From an uncultured Clostridia bacterium (GTDB taxonomy: Bacteria; Bacillota; Clostridia; Christensenellales; UBA3700): a stretch of DNA of 10,335 bases. A program made the position numbers and the translations under genes. The DNA lies in the NCBI GenBank assembly GCA_946623205.1, contig CAMOQV010000038.1, positions 1 through 10,335 on the forward strand, read 5' to 3'. The notes beneath the pieces are model-generated. The model searched no databases, was not told the DNA's origin, and was given only the letters and a program-made list of their open reading frames with translations. Below are positions 1 through 5,495 of the stretch, piece by piece (within the stretch, counting starts at the first letter, position 1; every line of letters begins with the position of its first letter).

Positions 1-359
1 CAGTATTGCTAGCTATCTTCTTTGTGAATGCGACTGGTGCACAATGGGGAGTTGGCAACTACATAGTATTAGCAATTTTAGCTTTAGTAATGTCACTAGG
101 TAGTGCAGGCGTTCCAGGAATAGCAGTTGTAACAGCAATCGGGTTATTCGGGATATTAGATCTTCCAGTAGCTGCAGTTATCTTGTTAATGCCAATAAAC
201 ACAATTTCTGACATGGTAAGAACTTTAGATAATGTAACAACAGCATCAGTATCCGCAACCGTCGTAGCAAGCCAATCAGGGCTTTTGGATAGACAAATAT
301 TTGAAGAGAAAAAGAAAGACCAAGAACAAGGAGGTATCGTAGATGGAGAAGCTATCTAA
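1..359 (+). CDS. SDF/DAACS-family cation:dicarboxylate or amino-acid symporter, C-terminal part
   Basis: This is the 3' end of a gene that begins left of the window; the reading frame is open from base 3 and stops at TAA 357-359. The visible ~118 residues match the last core of the sodium:dicarboxylate symporter family. There is a glycine-rich, hairpin-like stretch (GSAGVPG), a hydrophobic helix, then the TM8-type substrate/ion motif SDMVRTLDNVT, followed by a charged cytoplasmic tail rich in Glu and Lys. By family knowledge such proteins import glutamate, aspartate, C4-dicarboxylates, serine/threonine or cystine with Na+ or H+. The Asp, Arg-Thr and Asn of the motif align with GltPh D394, R397-T398 and N401. 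The position of GltPh D390 is Asn here (INTISD). The downstream sulfur amino acid genes make cystine or a related amino acid an attractive substrate, but this is inference. The TTG at 6 is an internal codon, not a start. The end overlaps the next gene by 17 bases. Confidence 0.9.
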   Translation, partial: VLLAIFFVNATGAQWGVGNYIVLAILALVMSLGSAGVPGIAVVTAIGLFGILDLPVAAVILLMPINTISDMVRTLDNVTTASVSATVVASQSGLLDRQIFEEKKKDQEQGGIVDGEAI

Positions 360-867
360 AGGGAAAATATATTTCATAGTCGTTGCAGCAATTGCGTTTT
401 TGGCATTGATACTAGTAATCACAACTTCTACCATCACATATAGCAATGCAAAGCAAGCTATTGAAAACATCGGCGTAGTTGGATATAGCGAAAAGAGCAA
501 GGAAAAGATTGATGATGCACAATACAAATTTGATCAATTCCAAAGCACATTAGGAGCAACAACAACATTTACATCAGTAAACAAAAATGTAGGTGAAGAG
601 AATCTACAAAAAGCAAAGGCAGCATATTCAGAAGCAGCAATTAGAGACGTAAACAATAAGTACTTATCTGGCGCTAGCGAAGATGAAATCAAAGCCGAAT
701 TAAAAACAATAAGAGAAACTATCGATGCATATTTTGCAAATAAGGATTATTCAATAATTTCTAACTATGCAACATTTACATCTTTAGAATCTAGATACAA
801 TGCGGGAGCTACAGCAGACAATTCAGGATCACAAGGTGGCGCTGCTGAAGAACCAGAAATTTGCTAA
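343..867 (+). CDS. Small membrane-anchored helical protein of unknown function
   Basis: A 174-residue protein that I do not recognise as a named family. The start is ATG 343, 8 bases after a full AAGGAGG at 328-334 that lies inside the end of the symporter gene, so the two are probably translationally coupled. A short basic N-terminus (KLSKGK) precedes one hydrophobic segment at about residues 9-29 with no lipobox or obvious cleavage site, which suggests an N-in, C-out membrane anchor. The outer part is predicted mostly helical. Residues 36-67 (with IENIGVVGYSEKSKEKIDDA) and 136-152 (YSIISNYATFTSLESRY) resemble the two halves of the small helical repeats, FIVAR-like, common in clostridial surface proteins. 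The C-terminus is a low-complexity Gly/Ser/Ala/Glu tail. The only cysteine in the protein is its very last residue, C174. Placement between a symporter and a thioredoxin-like lipoprotein suggests an accessory role at the membrane, which is inference. Confidence 0.8.
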   Translation: MEKLSKGKIYFIVVAAIAFLALILVITTSTITYSNAKQAIENIGVVGYSEKSKEKIDDAQYKFDQFQSTLGATTTFTSVNKNVGEENLQKAKAAYSEAAIRDVNNKYLSGASEDEIKAELKTIRETIDAYFANKDYSIISNYATFTSLESRYNAGATADNSGSQGGAAEEPEIC

Positions 868-882
868 AGAAAAATATAATTT

Positions 883-888
883 AAGGAG
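883..888 (+). promoter_or_regulatory. Ribosome binding site that sets the start of the thioredoxin-like lipoprotein
   Basis: AAGGAG lies 10 bases before ATG 899. The reading frame is open further upstream to 800, but that extension has no ribosome binding site, overlaps the previous gene and would put 33 charged residues in front of a textbook lipoprotein signal peptide. The start at 899 is therefore preferred. Confidence 0.85.
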
Positions 889-898
889 ATATATAAAA

Positions 899-2449
899 AT
901 GAGAACAACAACAAAAATTACAACATTAGTATCAATACTTGCTATATTAGTCGTTGCAGTTAACGTGTTCGCGTTCGTAGGTTGCGATAAGCCAAATGAA
1001 GAAGATACATTTGTAGCAACAACAGAACAAGAATTTTTCTATAACGATTATAATGCAAAGTCAAATGCTGATACATCAAGACAAAACGGTGTAGATACAT
1101 TTGAAAACAAAGACATCGTATTCGATGCAGTAACATACGAAGAATTGATTTATCTATTACAACAAGAAGGTAACTATCTAATTCTTTTAGGTGGAAGCTG
1201 GTGCCACAACACACGTGCTGCAGCAACATACATCAACCAATTTGCTCATCAATATGGTATCACAAAGATCTACAACTTTGACTTCTATCTAGATGGAGAA
1301 ACATCTTCAACACACGTAAGAGTTACAAATCCATCTGAAGGAACAACAAAGAATGCGGGTCAAGAATACAACCACCTATATGGTGAACTTGTTTCAAGAT
1401 ATTTAACTAACTTAACAGATTGGGTTGAATACAAAGAAGGTTCTGCAAGTTCAGTAAATTATACAAACGCTAATGGTGAAGTTGTTAATGTAGCTAAAGT
1501 TCAAGTTCCATTCTTGTTCTTATACAACAAAGACAACACAACAAGAAGTGCATATGATTTACAAACAAAGACAGTTGTATCTGCACAAGCTGAAGAAGGA
1601 AAGAAGTATCCAATCGTAACAGGATTCGAAGAGATGGTTGATAGAGACGATCAAGGTGTTTATACAACAACATACGAAAAGAACGAAGATGGCACATTTA
1701 AGAAAGATGCAAATGGTAAGTATGTAACATCTAAAAACTACATCACAGATGAATATAAAGCTCGTTTAAAGAGAGTATTTGATTACATCAAAGATAACAA
1801 TGTTCAATTATCTACATACTCAGATGCTCAATACATTCGTCAAGCATACAACGAAAAATCTGGTAGAGAAATCTTCGCTGCAGATAAGCAAATTAATTAC
1901 CAAGTTTTGAACTATAGACAATTCAACTGGCTATTACAACAAGAAGGAGATTACATTATCCTATTTGCTGGTACATGGTGCGGAAATACTCAAGCTATCA
2001 TTGATATCGTAAATGACTATGCTATTCAAAACAACGTAACAGTATATACATTCGATACAAAGCTTGATGGTGGATATGCAAGAAAGTACTGGACAACATC
2101 TACAAGTGCTAATAGATATGCTGATGCTCACATCCGTGAAAACAATAAGACATTAACACCTCTATATGCAAACATCATTACTAACTACTTAACAAACATC
2201 GTTACTCTAAATGATCAACAAACACCACCAGTTAAGATTTCTTACACTGTAGGCGAAGAAACAATCTCTGTAAATAGATTACAAGTACCATTCTTCTTCT
2301 CATACAACAAGGATCATAAAGAAGGTGAGAGCGCAGCTCCAATTATTAAGAGCTTAGAAAAGATGTTAGTATTTGGAAGATCTTCAGAAGAAGACTTTGC
2401 AGAATACAAAACAAACACAGCAGCAGTATTTGATTCAATCAAGAAATAG
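899..2449 (+). CDS. Lipoprotein with two tandem thioredoxin-like domains, each with a single-cysteine WCxxT site
   Basis: A 516-residue exported lipoprotein. Residues 1-28 form a signal peptide (basic start, hydrophobic core from about residue 7) ending in a lipobox-like FVGC, with C29 the probable lipidated residue. After a polar linker, two homologous thioredoxin-fold domains follow, at about residues 78-299 and 336-515. Each starts with a near-identical LLQQEGxYxIL strand leading to WCHNT (W101, C102) or WCGNT (W360, C361), and each has a conserved VPF segment whose proline (P204, P464) fits the thioredoxin cis-proline. The second, resolving cysteine of the usual CxxC is replaced by threonine in both domains. 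The mature protein has only three cysteines: C29, C102 and C361. It would be anchored on the outer face of the membrane. By position it could be a monothiol reductant, a disulfide-binding protein or a thiol sensor serving the neighbouring symporter. That role is inference; the fold and lipidation are well supported. Confidence 0.85.
   Translation: MRTTTKITTLVSILAILVVAVNVFAFVGCDKPNEEDTFVATTEQEFFYNDYNAKSNADTSRQNGVDTFENKDIVFDAVTYEELIYLLQQEGNYLILLGGSWCHNTRAAATYINQFAHQYGITKIYNFDFYLDGETSSTHVRVTNPSEGTTKNAGQEYNHLYGELVSRYLTNLTDWVEYKEGSASSVNYTNANGEVVNVAKVQVPFLFLYNKDNTTRSAYDLQTKTVVSAQAEEGKKYPIVTGFEEMVDRDDQGVYTTTYEKNEDGTFKKDANGKYVTSKNYITDEYKARLKRVFDYIKDNNVQLSTYSDAQYIRQAYNEKSGREIFAADKQINYQVLNYRQFNWLLQQEGDYIILFAGTWCGNTQAIIDIVNDYAIQNNVTVYTFDTKLDGGYARKYWTTSTSANRYADAHIRENNKTLTPLYANIITNYLTNIVTLNDQQTPPVKISYTVGEETISVNRLQVPFFFSYNKDHKEGESAAPIIKSLEKMLVFGRSSEEDFAEYKTNTAAVFDSIKK
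1130..2446 (+). repeat. Tandem duplication of a thioredoxin-like domain inside one gene
   Basis: Two copies, roughly 1130-1795 and 1904-2446, encode the two thioredoxin-like domains. They share, in the same order, LLQQEG, WCxNT, a FD.(Y/K)LDG segment, a YLTN segment (RYLTNLTDW and NYLTNIVTL), QVPF(L/F)F.YNKD and a closing YK....VFD.IK helix. The distance from the WC tryptophan to the cis-proline is 103 residues in copy 1 and 104 in copy 2. Copy 1 carries an insert of roughly 40 residues after its YNKD segment that copy 2 lacks. The copies are clearly related in protein but diverged in DNA, so this is an old domain duplication and not a recent DNA repeat. Confidence 0.85.
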
Positions 2450-2458
2450 GGTGAATAA

Positions 2459-3598
2459 ATGAAAATAGAGACTCTCTGTTTACACTCAAGCGAAAAAAGA
2501 AACGAATATGGGTGTTTGACTACACCAATATACCAAACATCCACATTCGTCCATGAAGGTATTGAAGATACATCAAAATACAGTTATTCTAGGTTGGCTA
2601 ATCCAACGAGAAGCCACCTAGAAAATCTAGTAGCCAAGCTTGAGGGAGGATATAGTGCATATGCTTTTTCAAGCGGGATGGCTGCCATTACTACGGCAAT
2701 CAAATTAATTAAGCCACCAGCTCATATTATTGCGTCAGATGATCTATATGGAGGAAGCATTAGATTATTCTCAAACGATGCATTATCGTATGGATATGAG
2801 TTTGATTTTATAGACACTTCCGATTTAGAACTTGTAAAAAGCAAAATAAGAAAAGATACAAAAGCTATCTATATTGAAACTCCATCAAATCCATTGATGC
2901 ATGTAACAGATATTAGCGAGATAGCAAAGATAGCAAAGGATAATAATTTGTTATTCTATGTAGACAATACATTCTTAACACCTTATTACCAAAAGCCATT
3001 ATCTTTGGGGGCTGATGTCGTTATACATAGCGGAACAAAATTCTTAGGCGGGCACAACGATGCTTTATCTGGATTTGCTGTTGTTAAAAATAGCGATTTA
3101 GATGAAAGACTAGCATATCTATATAAAACGGTAGGCGCCTGTTTAGCTCCATTTGATTCTTTCTTGATCGAAAGAGGTATAAAGACCCTTCCTTTAAGAA
3201 TGGATAGAATAAGCGAGAATGCAAAAGTTGTAGCTTTATGGTTAAGAGCAAATCCAAAAGTAAATAGGGTATATTATGTTGGATTTGAAGATAACAAAGA
3301 CTATGCAGTAACGAAAAAGCAAACAACAGGAAATGGTGGAATGATTTCATTTGAATTGAAAGAAAGTCAATATGTATCGCGAATTTTGCAACATGTAAAG
3401 GTATTTCAATACGCAGAAAGCTTAGGTGGAGTAGAGAGTTTAATAACATTTCCCAAGAAACAAACACACGCAGATGTGCCTCATGACATATTAGAAGCAA
3501 AGGGCATAAATGACAGATTCTTACGTATATCTGTTGGAATAGAAAACATAGACGATTTAATAGAAGATCTAAAACAGGCATTTGAATATGAAGTATAA
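2459..3598 (+). CDS. PLP-dependent trans-sulfuration enzyme, cystathionine gamma-synthase / gamma-lyase type
   Basis: A 379-residue, full-length member of the Cys/Met-metabolism PLP family (fold type I). The PLP-binding lysine is K194 in SGTKFLGGH. D169 in YVDNTF pairs with the pyridine nitrogen, Y97 in DDLYGG stacks on the ring, Y43 and R45 in YSYSRLANPTR bind the phosphate of the neighbouring subunit, and R356 in RISVGIE fits the substrate-carboxylate arginine. The SLGGVESL segment favours the gamma-synthase/gamma-lyase branch over the classical MetC branch. It could make cystathionine from an activated homoserine plus cysteine (MetB-like), or cleave cystathionine to cysteine (MccB-like); sequence alone does not separate these. 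It starts 9 bases after the lipoprotein stop behind a weak AGGGTGA site and overlaps the following beta-lyase gene by 11 bases, so the two enzymes are almost certainly co-expressed. The gene symbol is left empty because the reaction direction is unclear. Confidence 0.9.
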   Translation: MKIETLCLHSSEKRNEYGCLTTPIYQTSTFVHEGIEDTSKYSYSRLANPTRSHLENLVAKLEGGYSAYAFSSGMAAITTAIKLIKPPAHIIASDDLYGGSIRLFSNDALSYGYEFDFIDTSDLELVKSKIRKDTKAIYIETPSNPLMHVTDISEIAKIAKDNNLLFYVDNTFLTPYYQKPLSLGADVVIHSGTKFLGGHNDALSGFAVVKNSDLDERLAYLYKTVGACLAPFDSFLIERGIKTLPLRMDRISENAKVVALWLRANPKVNRVYYVGFEDNKDYAVTKKQTTGNGGMISFELKESQYVSRILQHVKVFQYAESLGGVESLITFPKKQTHADVPHDILEAKGINDRFLRISVGIENIDDLIEDLKQAFEYEV

Positions 3599-4754
3599 CT
3601 TTGACGAGATAATTAATAGATATAATACTAATAGTTTGAAATTTGATTTTGCTATTCAACGCAAAAGACCGGCAGATGTTATTCCTCTTTGGGTAGCAGA
3701 TATGGACTTTGCTACAGTAGATGCAGTAAAGAATGCATTAGTTCAAAAAGCCAACCATGGTGTCTTTGGATATTCTGAACCATTAAATGATTACTTTAGC
3801 GCTTTGAGCAAATGGTTTAAAGATAAGCATGATTGGGATATTGATACATCTAAAGTAGTTTTAGCTTGTGGTGTTGTATTTGCAATAGCAGCAACAATAA
3901 GAGCTTTAACAAAAGAAAACGATGCCGTCCTTATCTCACAACCAGTATATTATCCATTTGAAGAAACAATTAGAGTAAACAATAGAAAGTTAGTTGTAAA
4001 TGAACTTCAAAATGTTAATGGTCATTATGAAATAGATTTTAAGGATTTTGAACAAAAGATTATCGATAACGATGTTAAGCTATTTGTTCTCTGTAATCCT
4101 CATAATCCAGTAGGCAGAGTTTGGACAAAAGAAGAACTTGAAAAGATTGCAGATATTTGTGAAAAGCATAATGTCTTTGTTATCTCAGATGAGATCCATG
4201 CAGATTTCACATACGAAGGATTTAAACATATACCATTTGCTAAAATAAAACAAGGCAGAGATGATAACTTTATTGTTTGTACAGCTCCTACAAAAACATT
4301 TAATTTAGCAGGATTACATATTTCAAATATCTATATTCCAAATGATAATGTAAGAAGATTATATAAACTTGAGATGGATAAGGTAGGTTATAGCCAATCT
4401 AATGTTATGGGAATAGTTGCTTGCCAAGCAGCTTATGAATATGGAGATGGATGGCTAAAAGAATTGAAAGCTTATTTAAAATCTAATTTGGATTTCGTTA
4501 GAGATTATATAAATGAGAATTTAAAAGATTTATCTTTAGTAGAACCTCAAGGCACATATCTTTTGTGGATTGACTGTAGAAACCTTGGCCTAACAGATAG
4601 ACAATTACATAACCTTATAAACATTGACGCTAAAGTTTGGGTTGATGATGGCTATGTGTTTGGAGCAGGCGGAAGCGGTTATATCCGTATTAATATAGCC
4701 TGTCCAAAAGCGATACTTCTACGTGCGCTAAATAATATAAAATCAGTATTGTAA
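3588..4754 (+). CDS. patB: PatB/MalY-type cystathionine beta-lyase (class I/II aminotransferase fold)
   Basis: A 388-residue cytosolic PLP enzyme of the MalY/PatB C-S lyase group. These enzymes cleave cystathionine to homocysteine, pyruvate and ammonia, and often also degrade cysteine or cystine. Diagnostic features are the PLP lysine K236 in TAPTKTFNLAGLH, D201 in ISDEIHADF, the CNPHNPVGR loop (N170), the early PLWVADMDF signature and the C-terminal carboxylate-binding arginine R367 in GYIRINIACP. The chosen start is ATG 3588, which overlaps the upstream gene; a TTG six bases earlier is in frame but less likely. No strong ribosome binding site is visible, so translation probably depends on coupling to the upstream gene. 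With its neighbour it could complete cysteine-to-homocysteine trans-sulfuration, or a cystine-degrading, sulfide-releasing route. It is the last gene of its operon. Confidence 0.88.
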   Translation: MKYNFDEIINRYNTNSLKFDFAIQRKRPADVIPLWVADMDFATVDAVKNALVQKANHGVFGYSEPLNDYFSALSKWFKDKHDWDIDTSKVVLACGVVFAIAATIRALTKENDAVLISQPVYYPFEETIRVNNRKLVVNELQNVNGHYEIDFKDFEQKIIDNDVKLFVLCNPHNPVGRVWTKEELEKIADICEKHNVFVISDEIHADFTYEGFKHIPFAKIKQGRDDNFIVCTAPTKTFNLAGLHISNIYIPNDNVRRLYKLEMDKVGYSQSNVMGIVACQAAYEYGDGWLKELKAYLKSNLDFVRDYINENLKDLSLVEPQGTYLLWIDCRNLGLTDRQLHNLINIDAKVWVDDGYVFGAGGSGYIRINIACPKAILLRALNNIKSVL

Positions 4755-4778
4755 TTTTTAGTTGTGTAAAATTTTATA

Positions 4779-4810
4779 ATCCCGTGTTGACATAGCATGG
4801 GATATTTTTT
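4779..4810 (+). terminator. Rho-independent terminator ending the sulfur amino acid operon
   Basis: ATCCCGTG (4779-4786) pairs with CATGGGAT (4796-4803), eight pairs including one G-U, around a 9-base loop. A run of six T follows at 4805-4810. It begins 25 bases after the beta-lyase stop codon. The loop and T-run also belong to the next operon's promoter. Confidence 0.85.
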
Positions 4811-4815
4811 ATAAT
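4787..4815 (+). promoter_or_regulatory. Consensus housekeeping-sigma promoter of the TetR operon
   Basis: A perfect TTGACA -35 box (4787-4792), a 17-base spacer and a perfect TATAAT -10 box (4810-4815). Transcription would start near 4822, inside the first operator dyad. A full-consensus promoter would be strong when free, which fits tight control by a repressor. Confidence 0.88.
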
Positions 4816-4820
4816 AGAAA

Positions 4821-4837
4821 TGATAGACCGACTATCA
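4821..4837 (+). promoter_or_regulatory. Operator 1, probable TetR-family binding site
   Basis: A perfect dyad TGATAG-ACCGA-CTATCA that begins 5 bases after the -10 box and covers the expected transcription start. Size, symmetry and position are typical of an autoregulatory TetR-family operator. Assignment to the adjacent regulator is inferred from position and from a second related copy. Confidence 0.75.
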
Positions 4838-4840
4838 TTT

Positions 4841-4857
4841 TGATATACAGTCTATCA
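4841..4857 (+). promoter_or_regulatory. Operator 2, second probable TetR-family binding site
   Basis: TGATAT-ACAGT-CTATCA is a dyad with one mismatched arm position. Its reverse complement matches operator 1 at 14 of 17 positions, sharing TGATAGAC at one end and TATCA at the other. The two sites are 20 bp apart centre to centre, about two helical turns, so two dimers could sit on the same DNA face. The site ends just before the ribosome binding site. Confidence 0.7.
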
Positions 4858-4873
4858 CAAGAGGGAATTAATT

Positions 4874-5473
4874 ATGAGTATTAAAGAGGCAAAGTTAAAT
4901 TACATTGTTGAAGTTGCGCAAAAATTATTTTTCCAAAAAGGAATCCAAGCAGTAACAATAAAAGATATTGCAAAAGAGGTAGGCGTTGGGGAAGCGACTA
5001 TCTATAGACATTTTGCAAAGAAGCAAAATATTGTGCTTGCGGTTGCTATGTCAATTTTTGGTGAAGTATCTAAAGGGTATTTCCACCAATCTCAATTCAC
5101 AACAGGATTTGATAAAATAGAAGCTTTTTATATGAGCTTTTATAATATATTTAAAGTTCATAGAGATTATTACAATTTCTTAGCAGAATTTGATTTATAC
5201 ATATCTGAACAAACAACAGATTTAGATGCATATGAAAATGGCATTAAGACATTCTTTGATGATTTCAATTTTGCATACTCTTTAGGTATTAAAGATGGTT
5301 CTATAAAAGAGGTAGAGAATATTGAGCTATTCTATTTTTCTACAACACATGCAATATTGGAATTATGCAAAAAGCTTGCTTCTGATGCAAAGGTATTAAA
5401 GCAAGATGTTAAATACTCAAATGAAGAAATAGAGACACTTATCAAATTGTTCTTAAACAACTTGAAAAAATAA
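4874..5473 (+). CDS. TetR/AcrR-family transcriptional regulator, probable autorepressor
   Basis: A 199-residue protein with the standard TetR layout. The N-terminal DNA-binding domain has a helix-turn-helix at about residues 28-47 (TIKDIAKEVGVGEATIYRHF), preceded by the AQKLFFQKGIQAVT helix and followed by a helical ligand-binding domain from about residue 55. The start is ATG 4874, 8 bases after AAGAGGG at 4859-4865. The C-terminal domain is rich in Phe and Tyr (for example KVHRDYYNFLAEFDLYISE), suggesting a hydrophobic ligand pocket, but no ligand can be named. The gene is first in its unit, directly behind two dyad operators, and is followed after 22 bases by a transporter gene. By analogy with this family it would repress its own operon until a small molecule, perhaps the transported substrate, is bound. 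Confidence 0.9.
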   Translation: MSIKEAKLNYIVEVAQKLFFQKGIQAVTIKDIAKEVGVGEATIYRHFAKKQNIVLAVAMSIFGEVSKGYFHQSQFTTGFDKIEAFYMSFYNIFKVHRDYYNFLAEFDLYISEQTTDLDAYENGIKTFFDDFNFAYSLGIKDGSIKEVENIELFYFSTTHAILELCKKLASDAKVLKQDVKYSNEEIETLIKLFLNNLKK

Positions 5474-5495
5474 ATTATATGATAAGGAGAACGTT

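Noticed and set aside
6..8. TTG as a start codon for a short membrane protein
   Set aside because: The frame is open to the window edge and the sequence is the C-terminal core of a symporter, so this codon is internal to a truncated gene.
276..527. 83-residue hydrophobic open frame on the - strand
   Set aside because: It is antisense to the symporter/TM-protein junction and has no ribosome binding site; its hydrophobicity mirrors the opposite strand.
800..898. In-frame N-terminal extension of the thioredoxin-like lipoprotein gene
   Set aside because: It has no ribosome binding site, overlaps the previous gene and would bury the signal peptide. AAGGAG before ATG 899 and the lipobox at C29 fix the start at 899.
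780..900. A frameshift joining the small TM protein to the following open frame
   Set aside because: The TM protein ends with a normal stop after a low-complexity tail, and the next gene has its own ribosome binding site and signal peptide. Nothing homologous continues across.
3582..3587. TTG start two codons upstream for the beta-lyase
   Set aside because: ATG 3588 is in the same frame and is the better initiator; the difference is only two residues.
3084..3659. 191-residue open frame on the - strand
   Set aside because: It lies opposite two well-supported PLP enzyme genes and its translation is Leu/His/Phe-rich with no domain, typical of an antisense shadow in AT-rich DNA.
4752..4778. An additional A/T hairpin (ATTTT/AAAAT) before the terminator
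   Set aside because: It is short and pure A/T, too weak to stand out from base composition; the G/C-containing stem at 4779-4803 explains termination.
4821..4857. The two dyads as a second terminator or a CRISPR-like repeat pair
   Set aside because: There is no T-run after them, there are only two copies, they are inverted relative to each other, and they sit at the transcription start. Operator function fits better.
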